Shown: positions 1 to 8,126 of the stretch, piece after piece
Numbering within the stretch: position 1 is the stretch's first letter
How the letters are laid out: every line of letters begins with the position of its first letter
Origin: Filomicrobium sp.
GTDB lineage: Bacteria; Pseudomonadota; Alphaproteobacteria; Rhizobiales; Hyphomicrobiaceae
Direction: 5' to 3'
Length of the DNA: 17,104 nucleotides
Assembly: GCA_021775655.1 (NCBI GenBank)
Contig: JAJFHK010000150.1
Location: 1-17,104 of the forward strand
Position numbers and translations under genes: made by a program
The notes under the pieces: model-generated
Seen by the model: only the letters and a program-made list of their open reading frames with translations
Told to the model about the DNA's origin: nothing
Databases searched by the model: none

Positions 1-179
1 ATTTGTGACCGCATTGACAGCCTGAAGCCCTTTTCTGAATTCCTGTCGCCGTAGCAACATCATGAGCTTCCCTAACAAGGACTGGCTTGACGGAGGAACT
101 TAAACGCCGCCGCTGCGTTGCCTCCTGAGCCGCAGTGTTCGGCAATCGACAACCGATCGATTTTTTCAGGAGGCTATAT

Positions 180-962
180 ATGTCCGTTGCTGAGAGTGAC
201 CCCCGTCAACCGCGCGAGATGCCCGATTTAGAGCACCAGGAGACCATCAGCGATCCGTCTGACCTGCCGTCTCCTGCGGAAAAACTGCCTGAAATCATCA
301 TCTACGGTCACTCTGGAATCGTCTACTGGTGGCCGGTCTGGTTGATTGGGTACATTGCAGCGGCTGTGACATATGCCTCGGGCGACCCCTTCATCGCGGA
401 GGAAGGAGAACGGTTGCTCGTTCATCCCAGCCCCGGCCTGGGTCTTGCCTTCATCGGCGTTCTGATTACGACACTGCTAATTACCAACGGCCGAATGCGT
501 GGCATCTACTCCATCGTCGTGCTGCTTTGCATCTCGTTGGCGTTTGTTTCCTTGGCCTGGGCAGGCTTGTTGGACGATATTGCGCGATTGATCCCAGAAG
601 TATCAGTCCACATGAATGCTGGATTCTACATGGTCATGTCTACGGCACTGTTCATAATCTGGGCGCTAGCATTCTTTGTGTTTGACCGGCTGACGTTCTA
701 CCGGGTGAGACCGGGCCAACTTACACAGGAACGTTGGATTGGAGATAGCGCCGAAAGCTTTGATACGCGAGGAATGCTGTTTGAGAAGCACGGCGAAGAT
801 TTCATGCGCCACCGCCTCCTCGGTCTTGGAGCCGGCGATCTCAGATTGACCACCGCAGGGGCCAAAAATCGGACAATTGAAATCCCAGACGTACTCTTCG
901 TTGATCGGACCGTCGAAAACGTTCAGCGCTTGATCGCCGTTGAGCCCCACGAGGTCCCGTGA
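180..962 (+). CDS. Conserved multi-pass membrane protein, function unknown
   Basis: Protein of 260 residues. The ATG at 180 is chosen because a perfect AGGAGG (168-173) lies 6 bases upstream; an in-frame GTG at 135 has no such site. Residues 1-36 are a polar, proline- and acid-rich cytosolic tail. The conserved-looking stretch IYGHSGIVYWWPVW (41-54) leads into the first membrane segment (about 50-66). Further hydrophobic segments are at about 87-101, 109-130 and 149-168. The C-terminal 90 residues are soluble, with a GAGDLRLTTAG...IEIPDVLFVDR pattern that reminds me of a bacterial PH-like fold; that is an inference. I recall similar 'YGHS..YWWPVW' proteins in proteobacteria and planctomycetes, all uncharacterised. 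It stands alone and converges with the DUF2254 gene. No function is proposed. Confidence 0.85.
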   Translation: MSVAESDPRQPREMPDLEHQETISDPSDLPSPAEKLPEIIIYGHSGIVYWWPVWLIGYIAAAVTYASGDPFIAEEGERLLVHPSPGLGLAFIGVLITTLLITNGRMRGIYSIVVLLCISLAFVSLAWAGLLDDIARLIPEVSVHMNAGFYMVMSTALFIIWALAFFVFDRLTFYRVRPGQLTQERWIGDSAESFDTRGMLFEKHGEDFMRHRLLGLGAGDLRLTTAGAKNRTIEIPDVLFVDRTVENVQRLIAVEPHEVP

Positions 963-974
963 GAGCACATCCCC

Positions 975-1007
975 TGCGGCCATGAATTTTCAATATTCTT
1001 GGCCGCA
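975..1007. terminator. Bidirectional hairpin between convergent genes
   Basis: TGCGGCCA (975-982) and TGGCCGCA (1000-1007) are perfect 8-base inverted arms around a 17-base AT-rich loop. They sit 13 bases after the stop of the membrane protein and 81 bases beyond the stop of the converging DUF2254 gene. There is no clear T-run on either side, so terminator function is inferred from position and stem only. Confidence 0.5.
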
Positions 1008-1087
1008 CGCTGAGCCGCGTTCCACCGGGAACACCGCCTGAATCGCCGCTATTCGCATTACAAAGATCAGCGGGTCATCAATTGCAA

Positions 1088-2410
1088 TTAGTGCGCGCGA
1101 GCATGTCCTTGGATCTCGCTCGAAATTGCACGCAGTTTCTGTTTCTCTGAGTCCAGCGTTAGTGCGGCTTCGGCCCTTTCGAGCGCCTGCTGCGAGTGCC
1201 TCAAGGAAACCGCACAAGCTGATTTCCCGCCCATTTCGGCCAATGCAAGAAGTGACTTTTGCAGCCTGGTCTGGACTTCGGCAATGCCGGCGCCATCTCG
1301 CGCAATTGGCGAAAAGAAATCATCGAAGAGGTCGTCGGTTTTGAGTTCGGGAACAAATACGCGTGGGCATGAGGGCTCTTCAGCGCCGCGCCCGGCTTCT
1401 GCTTTCACCCATCTAGCCAATAGCCTGACGCCGCGTCCGAGTACATCGATCGCCGTACCGGCATCATTGACCGCAGGCGAGAGAGCACGGGATGCGACTT
1501 CTGCCAGTACAGCAATGCCAAAACGCGGGTCTTGGCTGTAAGAGCGCTCGTCGGTAACTTCGAATGCCTTCAGCACAGACTCGACTGCTTCACCATGTTC
1601 AGATGCCATTGCCGTGCGCTGGTCATCTATCTCGCCCTGCGGCGCTCGCGATACGATCATCGCTAACGGGCTTGACGTATGCACAAAAGCTCCGGGCAAT
1701 ACGCAAAGAGAAATTTCGGCGTCTAGCTCCTCGGCGGCTGACTGTACCGATTCCATATCGACATAGGCGATGTATCCGATCTCTTCAGGATACAGAGGTC
1801 GGCCCCGCTGCATCTCCTTCCGCTTTTCTTCATCAAGCCGAACACCGCCAAGATACGGGTTTTTCAGTCGAACGTTTATCGCATCGCTTGTTGCGTGCTC
1901 CACCCTCCCCGTCGTTTCTCCGACTCTTCCAAGTCTCGTCAGGTGGTCGATCCAACGCAGCATCGTAAAGACAATAATCCCGATCACTCCGATGCTGACG
2001 ATGAACAAAACAAAGCGGCCTCGGTCAGAATAATAACCGGTGTTGAGCGCAACGATTCCAACGAGCGAAAATAGGAACGAGCCAAGAAACACCGCGAGAA
2101 CATTCTGCGTCGTCGGGTCTTCGCGCAGTAACCGTGTTGCCCTTGGAGAGACGTTGTCTGTAGCGGATGCGTAAGAGGCCACCATCACGCTGAGCGAAAA
2201 TGTTGTGACCGCCAGCATGCTGGAAGCAAGAATGTTAAGGATCTGATGAACGGCATCGGAACCGAGCGTATCCGGCAAATCTTTTGGAACGATCGGGGCA
2301 AGCTTCACAGCGAGAAGTGCCGCTGCGACACCCAGCACAGCAAAAAGTGAGGCGCGCACCCACATGAGCTGAGCCATCTTTTCAAGGCGTCGGCGCCAAA
2401 TCGAAATCAT
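1088..2410 (-). CDS. DUF2254 family membrane protein
   Basis: Protein of 440 residues, typical of the DUF2254 (PF10011) family of predicted bacterial membrane proteins of unknown function. Four hydrophobic segments lie at about 20-41, 58-80, 103-125 and 132-151. Between the second and third is the family hallmark SYASATDNVSPRATRLLRED (79-98), followed by TQNVLAVFLGSFLF. The C-terminal 290 residues are soluble, probably cytosolic, and include DPRFGIAVLAEVASRALSPAVND, another conserved family region. The ATG start is preceded by GAGGAA (minus strand) at 4 bases. A second Met at residue 12 is possible but less well placed. It is monocistronic, with converging neighbours on one side and a long gap on the other. 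The family assignment is confident; the role is unknown. Confidence 0.88.
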   Translation of the reverse strand: MISIWRRRLEKMAQLMWVRASLFAVLGVAAALLAVKLAPIVPKDLPDTLGSDAVHQILNILASSMLAVTTFSLSVMVASYASATDNVSPRATRLLREDPTTQNVLAVFLGSFLFSLVGIVALNTGYYSDRGRFVLFIVSIGVIGIIVFTMLRWIDHLTRLGRVGETTGRVEHATSDAINVRLKNPYLGGVRLDEEKRKEMQRGRPLYPEEIGYIAYVDMESVQSAAEELDAEISLCVLPGAFVHTSSPLAMIVSRAPQGEIDDQRTAMASEHGEAVESVLKAFEVTDERSYSQDPRFGIAVLAEVASRALSPAVNDAGTAIDVLGRGVRLLARWVKAEAGRGAEEPSCPRVFVPELKTDDLFDDFFSPIARDGAGIAEVQTRLQKSLLALAEMGGKSACAVSLRHSQQALERAEAALTLDSEKQKLRAISSEIQGHARAH

Positions 2411-2956
2411 CGTTCCTCACAGTATGGGTATTTCAAGGGGGCATACACGCCTTGGACCTAGTCACAATAGACGGCTCAATCGCCTGATGGTTGCATTTGT
2501 TTAGTGAGCGCGTTTGGCCAAGTGTATCGCCTGCAGATACGACACCGCTAGCATTGTAATTCCATTCCCATATCGAACCCACGTGATGACAGACCAGGGA
2601 GGAGTGGATTTGGAACGCAGCACTGGATCATGGCAAGATTAATGGCATACGTCACGATGGGATTTGCTGCGATGGCGACGAGCGCCCGAGATGCTCGGCG
2701 GTCCTGAAATGATTCCGTATGCAGCCTGTGTACTGCCGCGCGATCGCTAACGGTTGGAGCCAGTCACAAGCAGCGCTTCACCTGTTTCAGCTGATATTGT
2801 CAATTGACCCTTGTGAACCTGCCAATGATAGCCATGGATACGAAAAAAATGGGTTGAGCTCAAATTCAATTGGAACCAAATGCACTCGAGACAATTTCCT
2901 CCTCCAAGGACGTGGCGACTGGCAACGTCCGTAGTAATCTTCTCTTGGAGGACTCC
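2411..2956. other. Long intergenic region, candidate promoter only
   Basis: This 546-base gap separates the divergent DUF2254 and DUF2383 genes. I see no convincing coding sequence, tRNA or mobile-element remnant. The best plus-strand promoter candidate is TTGACC (2804-2809), then a 17-base spacer and a weak GATAGC (2827-2832), which would leave an untranslated leader of about 120 bases before the gene at 2957. A GGAAC at 2872-2876 recalls the -35 of the alphaproteobacterial general-stress sigma factor EcfG, but no matching GTT lies at the right distance. Confidence 0.4.
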
Positions 2957-3391
2957 ATGTCAGACACAACAAATGCATTGAATGATCTGATCAGCTTATT
3001 GAAAGCAGGTGAGTCATATTATCGCGAAAGCGCGGACAGCATCAAAGATCCGACTGTCAAGTCGCTGTTCACCGAAATGGCGTCGATTCGGTCTGCCGCA
3101 ATTCAAGAACTTTCGACAAAGATAAAAGGCTTAGGCGAAGAGCCAGCAGGCGCGAGCTGGATGGAGCAAGCGCGCGAGTTCTACACCTCGGCGAAGTCAC
3201 TTGTATCGGACAAGTCTGATACTCTGATCTCCGCACTGGAAGAGCACGAAGATCGTACGCTTGAACAAATCAAGGAGGCCTTCGGCGATATCGACAATCG
3301 TGAAGCACAAACAATATTGACGCGTCACCTCGATGTTTTCCGGAAGACGCACGCAAAGATGAAATCGCTCAAACAGGCTCGCGTTGCCTAG
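2957..3391 (+). CDS. DUF2383/PA2169-type four-helix-bundle protein
   Basis: Protein of 144 residues, entirely helical and charged, with no signal peptide or membrane segment, so probably cytosolic. The ATG at 2957 is supported by GGAGGA (2947-2952) 4 bases upstream; an upstream in-frame ATG at 2870 lacks a site and would add an unstructured, unlikely extension. The pattern LNDLISLLKAGESYYRESAD (8-27), DPTVKSLFTEMASIR (31-45), IKGLGEEP (56-63), ALEEHEDRTLEQIKEAF (93-109) and a C-terminal HLDVFRKTHAKMKSL matches the ferritin-like PA2169/DUF2383 family (PF09537). Members are small stress-associated four-helix bundles; metal binding is not proven for the family. E19, E40, E95, H97 and E98 are the kind of residues that could bind metal, but this is a guess. 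Monocistronic. Confidence 0.85.
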   Translation: MSDTTNALNDLISLLKAGESYYRESADSIKDPTVKSLFTEMASIRSAAIQELSTKIKGLGEEPAGASWMEQAREFYTSAKSLVSDKSDTLISALEEHEDRTLEQIKEAFGDIDNREAQTILTRHLDVFRKTHAKMKSLKQARVA

Positions 3392-3426
3392 TCAGGTCTA
3401 TGAGCACCAAAAAATCACAGCGACTT

Positions 3427-3454
3427 GGCCCGGTGCGGTAACCCGTTCCGGGCC
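3427..3454 (+). terminator. GC-rich hairpin after the DUF2383 gene
   Basis: GGCCCGG (3427-3433) pairs perfectly with CCGGGCC (3448-3454). Inside the loop CGG (3436-3438) can pair with CCG (3443-3445), giving a two-step stem. It lies 35 bases after the stop and is shared with the converging di-heme cytochrome gene. No long T-run follows, so function is inferred. Confidence 0.55.
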
Positions 3455-3596
3455 GAATAACACTTGCTAAGTATAGGCACTCGCACGTCTGCAGTTTGGC
3501 GAAGTCTGGCGCAGATCACAAGCCATTGGCGGTCACCGACAAACCTTCGATCGAATATCGAGGTCACTCATGAGGCATGAGAGGAAATACCGGACA

Positions 3597-5087
3597 TCAT
3601 AGAGAGTTCAAGAACTTCCGAAGTGCCTCTCGCGCCTTATCGGAAAGGGCGGCATAGCCATCACGCGCAGCTTGTGCCTCTCCACCATGCCACAGGATCG
3701 CCTCCTCGATGGAGCGCGCACGACCGTCGTGCAGGAAATACGTGTGGTCGCTGACGGCCTCGGTGTGGCCGATCCCCCATAGCGGAGCCGTCCGCCATTC
3801 GCGACCCGTAGCAGCGCCCTCGGGCCGGTTGTCGGCCAAGCCTTCACCCATGTCATGAAGCAGCAGGTCAGTGTAGGGCCAAATCTTCTGACCGCTCAAG
3901 TGCGGCCGGCCTTTAAGGTTGCCCGTTACGTATGAAGGGGTGTGACATGCCGCGCAGCCAAGAGCGCCGAACAATTTCTTACCCGCTAACACCTCCGGTG
4001 CTTTGGCTTTCTTGCGATAAGGAACGGCAAGGTTTTCGGCGTAGAAGGCGAGGAAGTCGAGCATCTGGTCAGTGATCTCGGGCTTGTCGGTCTCAGCGTC
4101 TTCGCCGTTGGGCGCTGCTGTGCAAATCTGCTGCCGGTCGGTACAATCCCCGGAAGGGAGCCTGAACATTGATGTCGAAAGCCCCATGTCGCCAGCGAAG
4201 GCCTTAGCACTTTGCTGACGTATAGAAGGGTTGCCAGCCTTCCAGCCGAACCGCCCCAATACCACCTTGCCTAGTTCGTGCGACCAGACTTCATTTGTGC
4301 GCCCCGAGATCCCGTCGCGATCTTTATCATCGGCATCTGCTTTGGCACGGATCCTGTCCTCCGGACTTGCCTCCAATAGACCCAGGCCGATCATCTGAGG
4401 GGCGACTCGCGGCGACATCATCGTTTGGGGATGGAGTGGCCCATACGAGAGGTCGGTGATCGTATACGTAGGTGCGCGAAGCAAAACTACCGTGCCGTCA
4501 CCAAGATGCACCGGGCGTTCCTGATACATAATGTGCATGCGGCCCTCGCCGTCATGGCCCTGTAACGCGAGATCTTGCAGCTGGCCGCCATAGGTCGGCT
4601 CAGCAATCGCATTGGCACGATGTTCGGAAAGGAGCCGACGATGCTCATCGCTCTGCGGCGGAATCGATAGTCGCAGAAACATGGATACGGCATCGTCGCC
4701 CGGCCAGTTCCCTTCGGGCGGGTGACCGCGACCATCCTTCAGATGGCAGTGCTGGCACGCCCGTGCGTTATATAGCGGGCCAAGTCCGTCGGACGACTTC
4801 GTCGATGCCGGAGACGACACCCAGATCTTGCGGAAGAAGGCGTTGCCAATCTTGAATTTCAGCTCACCCTCAAAGCCTAGGTTGGCCGAGGATTGGGAGA
4901 AGGCGTTACGCGTATTGACGGCGCGCTTGGTTGTGGCATCTCCGCCGGCTCGCTCCTCGCCTTGTTCAATAGCTTCCTTGGAGGGCTGGGCCACCGCTGC
5001 AAAGTAGCAAAGAAGACCACAAACTCCAGCGGCGAAGCTGGCGCTGCAGAATCTCTGGAAGCGGCTAATCTTCAGTTTCGGTCTCAT
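3597..5087 (-). CDS. Di-heme c-type cytochrome, COG3488/DHOR family
   Basis: Protein of 496 residues, exported to the periplasm. The hydrophobic N-terminus (about 12-34) is a signal peptide or anchor. There are two c-type haem motifs: CQHCH at 111-115 and CAACH at 378-382. The region ADDKDRDGISGR (252-263) looks like an Asp-rich calcium loop. The C-terminal block FLHDGRARSIEEAILWHGGE (451-470) is typical of the COG3488 'thiol oxidoreductase' di-heme family, distantly related to MauG/cytochrome c peroxidases. The true substrate of the family is not settled; members recur beside imelysin genes (as in the Pseudomonas PA4370-PA4373 cluster) and are thought to serve iron uptake, perhaps by changing iron oxidation state in the periplasm. 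It is last in the imelysin-porin-DHOR unit, 108 bases after the porin and behind a strong hairpin. The start has no good Shine-Dalgarno site. Confidence 0.9.
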   Translation of the reverse strand: MRPKLKISRFQRFCSASFAAGVCGLLCYFAAVAQPSKEAIEQGEERAGGDATTKRAVNTRNAFSQSSANLGFEGELKFKIGNAFFRKIWVSSPASTKSSDGLGPLYNARACQHCHLKDGRGHPPEGNWPGDDAVSMFLRLSIPPQSDEHRRLLSEHRANAIAEPTYGGQLQDLALQGHDGEGRMHIMYQERPVHLGDGTVVLLRAPTYTITDLSYGPLHPQTMMSPRVAPQMIGLGLLEASPEDRIRAKADADDKDRDGISGRTNEVWSHELGKVVLGRFGWKAGNPSIRQQSAKAFAGDMGLSTSMFRLPSGDCTDRQQICTAAPNGEDAETDKPEITDQMLDFLAFYAENLAVPYRKKAKAPEVLAGKKLFGALGCAACHTPSYVTGNLKGRPHLSGQKIWPYTDLLLHDMGEGLADNRPEGAATGREWRTAPLWGIGHTEAVSDHTYFLHDGRARSIEEAILWHGGEAQAARDGYAALSDKAREALRKFLNSL

Positions 5088-5131
5088 AGAAATGCTGCAC
5101 AGTCCGGCGAACTTATCGAAATTAAAGCTTG

Positions 5132-5164
5132 AAGGCCGCCGCCGGTAAATCCAGCGGCGGCCTT
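5132..5164 (-). terminator. Strong hairpin between porin and di-heme cytochrome genes
   Basis: AAGGCCGCCGC (5132-5142) and GCGGCGGCCTT (5154-5164) form an 11-base perfect stem with an 11-base loop, 31 bases after the porin stop. Downstream on the minus strand the sequence is T-rich (TTCAAGCTTTAATTT). It can act as a terminator, or as a partial terminator/3'-stabilising stem that keeps porin mRNA more abundant than the distal cytochrome message. Confidence 0.75.
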
Positions 5165-5195
5165 GACGTTCAAGAATAGGGGAATTCTCGACGTC

Positions 5196-6512
5196 TTAGA
5201 AGCGGATGTCCGAGCCAACGAGCACGGTGTGAAGATCTTCAACCCCATTGTCTGCAACGGCGCTACCGACACCATTAACAAGGTTGAAGTCCGCCTCACG
5301 GTTTCGGTAGGCGATGTAGATATCCATGTCTGCGGCTTCGATTCTTTGGACGACGCCGAGACCCCAGACCGTCACCTCATTGCCCGTCAGACGGATTGCA
5401 GCTCCGCCCGTGCTGTCGAGTTGAGCAATGAGCCCCGCGTCGGCGCCGGCGGACACGAAGTCTTCGAAATGCCCGTACTCACCGAAGAAGGCCGTGTGGC
5501 CGAGAGAGGTGAAATTGGCGATCCAGCCAAGTTTTGCATAGATGAAAGTCGCGTCCGCCGGTGACCGGAATAGCCCGTCGTTGTCGAGTACAGTTGTATC
5601 GACGGACTGCTGACCAGCAGCGATAAGAGCATTGAGGCCCGACGGCTCGTGCAGAACGGCGAACGAACCAACAACGATATTGTTGTCGAGTTGGCCAGGG
5701 TCGCCGAACGCGCCGTTTTCGTCAGTGCTTTCAGTATAAGCGATGGCACCTGCCACCTGAAAACCGCCGAACGTGCCTTCATAAGTCGCGCCGATATCCC
5801 AGATGTCGTCTTCACCCCAGGACGCCGAAAGCGTGAAGCCAGCCAAGGCAGGTGTGTCGTAACGCACGAGATTCGCGGTGTCGCCATTGAAGTGGGAGAT
5901 CAGATCGCCCCAACCGATGTCAATGAGCGCACCGTCACCCGCGCGGCGAATGGACATACCACCGCCGACGTCTTGTGCACCTACATAGCCCGCTAGCCCT
6001 GTCTCGGAGAGATCTTGCTCCGGAGCGCCGTCGGAAACCCGCGAGGCCTGGCCAACGGTCAGCCGGCCGAGTGTTTTACTTTCGAGATACCAGTTCGCCT
6101 CCCACAAGAGCAGAGCCGGAAGATCCGTGTCGTCGTCGTCCTGGGACACTTCCCCGGAAAGGCTGTCCTGCAGGCGAATCAACATAGAAAAGCCAGCCGT
6201 CAGGTTCGGCGAAATGGCCGCGTCGCCTGAGAAACTGAAGTTCGACTGGTCGTTTTGTACGTCCACTATGTATGCGTTCGTTTCACCACCATCATCCCAG
6301 AACATAATCCCCTGGTGGACGTGACCGGCAATGGTCAGCGACACCTTGCGGTTTCCCTTACGGGCGGTGGTTGCTTCCAGTTCTGCGACGCGTTCTTCAA
6401 GATCAGCGCAGCAGTCACCGCCGAAGTCGGCCGCACTGGCCGAAAGCGACAGCGCGCCACTCGCAACGAGCGCACAGCCCGCTGTAGCGGCAAAATTCCG
6501 TAGTCCACTCAT
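5196..6512 (-). CDS. Outer-membrane porin, alphaproteobacterial type
   Basis: Protein of 438 residues. Signal peptide 1 to about 27, with likely cleavage at ASA/ADF. A short CC pair (34-35) and a coiled-coil stretch ADLEERVAELEATTA (36-50) precede the barrel, as in many rhizobial porins; such N-termini may mediate trimerisation. The body is rich in alternating hydrophobic/polar beta strands with Gly and aromatic residues (VSLTIAGHVHQGIMFWDDG, GFTLSASWGEDDIWDIGATY). It ends VLVGSDIRF, with the C-terminal Phe used for outer-membrane insertion. An acidic loop SQDDDDTD (about 126-133) could favour cations, which is an inference. It lies 77 bases after imelysin on the same strand, so it probably supplies outer-membrane passage for the same pathway. 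The ATG is preceded by GAAGGGAT. Confidence 0.88.
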   Translation of the reverse strand: MSGLRNFAATAGCALVASGALSLSASAADFGGDCCADLEERVAELEATTARKGNRKVSLTIAGHVHQGIMFWDDGGETNAYIVDVQNDQSNFSFSGDAAISPNLTAGFSMLIRLQDSLSGEVSQDDDDTDLPALLLWEANWYLESKTLGRLTVGQASRVSDGAPEQDLSETGLAGYVGAQDVGGGMSIRRAGDGALIDIGWGDLISHFNGDTANLVRYDTPALAGFTLSASWGEDDIWDIGATYEGTFGGFQVAGAIAYTESTDENGAFGDPGQLDNNIVVGSFAVLHEPSGLNALIAAGQQSVDTTVLDNDGLFRSPADATFIYAKLGWIANFTSLGHTAFFGEYGHFEDFVSAGADAGLIAQLDSTGGAAIRLTGNEVTVWGLGVVQRIEAADMDIYIAYRNREADFNLVNGVGSAVADNGVEDLHTVLVGSDIRF

Positions 6513-6589
6513 GATGACATCCCTTCAGTGATCATCTAGTGCGGCCACCTGAACCTTGAACTCCAAATGGAGCCGGCGGCCAATAACGA

Positions 6590-7870
6590 TTATTCAGCCA
6601 GCACCTTCTTGGGGTCATCCAAGCTGTCCGAACCTTCAAACTGGACGCTTTCGATACCCACCGCGGCGATTGCTCGCTCAAGTTCCTTGGCTTGTTTCAC
6701 AAGAGCGTCGACAACGGCCTGGACGACTGCATTTCCTTCGCTATTACCCTGGCCGAGCATCTGGTCGTAACGCTCAACCGTTTCGGCCCGCTTCTTGAGA
6801 GCGGCCGCCTTGGCCACAGCATTATCGATCGCGGCACGTACAGCTTCATCTACCTTCGGATCCTTGGCCCGGACAAAATCTGAGACGCTTGCCCCTTTCA
6901 CGACCGAGCCGTCAGGTCGCTTGTATTCACCAAGATAGACGTTCCGAATGCCGAGGATGTCGTAGTAGTGCGAGTTATGCGTATTGTCGGAAAAACAGTC
7001 GTGTTCTTCCTCTGGGTCGTGCAGCATTAAGCCTAGTTTGATACGCTCCCCGGCCATTTCGCCGTAAGACAGCGAACCAAGGCCTGTGAAGATCGCTACG
7101 ATGCCGCCATTGCCCTTGGCATCCATGACTGCCTTCCGGGCAGCACCGTCCTTGGCCCACTGACCAACTATCCACTCAAGGTCATCGATCAACAGATCGG
7201 TCGCCGCTTTGAGGTAAGCAGCACGGCGGTCGCAGTTGCCACCCGTACAATTCTTCGGATCGAAATCAGTGGCAGGGCGCTTGCCAGCACCGGGCCCGGT
7301 ACCATTGACGTCCTGTCCCCAAAGCAGGAATTCGATAGCGTGATAGCCCGTTGCGACGTTGGCCTCGACACCACCGGCTTCATGCAGTTCGTCCGCAAGA
7401 ACGGCCTTGGTGATATTCGAAGCGTCAACCTCTTTGCCACCAAATTTCAGCTTAGCGTTGGCGATGACGTTGGCGGTATAAAGTTCGTTCTCGGGGTTAT
7501 CCGCACCGTAGCCGGCATCGACGTAGTCGATCAGACCTTCGTCGAGCGGCCACGCATTTACTTTGCCTTCCCAGTCGTCGACGATCGGGTTACCGAAACG
7601 GAAAGCCTCGGTCTGCATGTAGGGAGCGCGTGCTGCGAGCCAAGCGTCCTTCGCAGCCGTGAGGTTGCCTTCGGTCGGTTTCGCGATGAAGGCGTCGATC
7701 TGCGCTTGCAGCGCCTTGGCGGTTGCAAGAGAGTCCCGATAACCGGCTTCGGCGATATCGGAGTACTGCGCCAGGACGGCATCCTTGGATGGCTCCGCGG
7801 CAATTGCGACCGCGGGCACTAGCAGGAAGACTGCTGGGAGGGCCGCGAAAATGGCATTTCGATAAAGCAA
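6590..7870 (-). CDS. Imelysin family periplasmic protein (IrpA/M75 type)
   Basis: Protein of 426 residues. The signal peptide is 1 to about 24 (hydrophobic FAALPAVFLLVPAVAIAA, cleavage near AIA/AEP). The start is TTG: on the minus strand GGAG (7878-7881) sits 7 bases upstream, and no in-frame ATG is nearby. The imelysin signature GxHxxE is present as GYHAIE (175-180; H177, E180) followed by FLLWGQDVNGTGPGAGKRP. A CTGGNC pair of cysteines (208-213) may form a disulfide. The second half carries SHYYDILGIRNVYLGEYKRP. Imelysins (PF09375) are EfeO-related iron-regulated proteins; the old peptidase label is doubtful and iron binding is more likely. It is the first gene of the imelysin-porin-DHOR unit and is divergent from the Rrf2 regulator, which probably controls it. 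Confidence 0.92.
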   Translation of the reverse strand: MLYRNAIFAALPAVFLLVPAVAIAAEPSKDAVLAQYSDIAEAGYRDSLATAKALQAQIDAFIAKPTEGNLTAAKDAWLAARAPYMQTEAFRFGNPIVDDWEGKVNAWPLDEGLIDYVDAGYGADNPENELYTANVIANAKLKFGGKEVDASNITKAVLADELHEAGGVEANVATGYHAIEFLLWGQDVNGTGPGAGKRPATDFDPKNCTGGNCDRRAAYLKAATDLLIDDLEWIVGQWAKDGAARKAVMDAKGNGGIVAIFTGLGSLSYGEMAGERIKLGLMLHDPEEEHDCFSDNTHNSHYYDILGIRNVYLGEYKRPDGSVVKGASVSDFVRAKDPKVDEAVRAAIDNAVAKAAALKKRAETVERYDQMLGQGNSEGNAVVQAVVDALVKQAKELERAIAAVGIESVQFEGSDSLDDPKKVLAE

Positions 7871-7888
7871 GGGTCTTCTCCAAGTCCT

Positions 7889-7905
7889 CGGGGTTCAAGG
7901 CCCCG
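7889..7905 (-). other. Small hairpin in the imelysin leader
   Basis: CGGGG (7889-7893) and CCCCG (7901-7905) form a 5-base stem with a 7-base loop in the predicted 5' leader, 8 bases upstream of the ribosome site of imelysin. It could affect translation. It is short and may be incidental. Confidence 0.25.
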
Positions 7906-7915
7906 GATTTTCGGT

Positions 7916-7985
7916 TGAAAGGTCAGCCGACAGCACAAGGGTGCGGGCTGAGATTAGGGTAATACAATGTAGACGTGAGCGGTCA
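7916..7985. promoter_or_regulatory. Two TGA-N4-TCA repeats flanking the imelysin promoter
   Basis: TGAAAGGTCA (7916-7925) and TGAGCGGTCA (7976-7985) share TGAnnGGTCA and start exactly 60 bases apart. The second covers the -35 of the minus-strand imelysin promoter. They could be operator sites for the divergent Rrf2-type regulator. They are not the classical RirA IRO motif (TGA-N9-TCA), and binding is an inference. Confidence 0.3.
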
Positions 7986-7986
7986 A
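7959..7986 (-). promoter_or_regulatory. Candidate sigma-70 promoter for imelysin operon
   Basis: On the minus strand TTGACC (complement of 7981-7986) and TATTAC (complement of 7959-7964) are separated by 16 bases. Transcription would start near 7952, giving a leader of about 80 bases before the TTG start at 7870. This is the best promoter-like match in the divergent imelysin/rrf2 intergenic region. Confidence 0.5.
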
Positions 7987-8126
7987 CAAAAATGTGTATT
8001 AAAAAGGTATAGATTCTGAGTGTGGTCCGTGTTTGCAACAGCTTAGCTACAGGTTGCCTCGACCTCTCTTGTTGGCGCGCTAACGAAAACCCCCCTCTTT
8101 CCGACGTAAAGAGAGCCAGCCAACGT

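Noticed and set aside
1..54. Seventeen plus-strand codons ending in TAG that could be the C-terminus of a gene beginning outside the window
   Set aside because: Too short to judge and no family recognised; the open frame may be chance.
2872..2896. GGAAC as a possible EcfG general-stress promoter -35
   Set aside because: No GTT-type -10 at 16-17 bases (AATT/ATTT instead), so the match is incomplete.
2719..2934. Plus-strand reading frame of 71 codons before the DUF2383 gene
   Set aside because: No ribosome site, no recognisable protein pattern, and it overlaps the leader of a real gene.
3567..3581. CTCATG-AGG-CATGAG inverted repeat just past the di-heme cytochrome stop
   Set aside because: Short stem with a 3-base loop and no T-run; a stronger hairpin lies at 3427-3454.
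5163..5996. Plus-strand open frames opposite the porin gene
   Set aside because: They are shadows of the porin, which has a signal peptide, beta-strand pattern and C-terminal Phe.
7340..7822. Long plus-strand open frame opposite the imelysin gene
   Set aside because: It is antisense to a clear imelysin gene with signal peptide and GxHxxE motif; a by-product of codon bias.
7873..8126. Classical RirA IRO motif (TGA-N9-TCA) in the divergent rrf2/imelysin region
   Set aside because: I checked each TGA by eye and found none with TCA at the required spacing.
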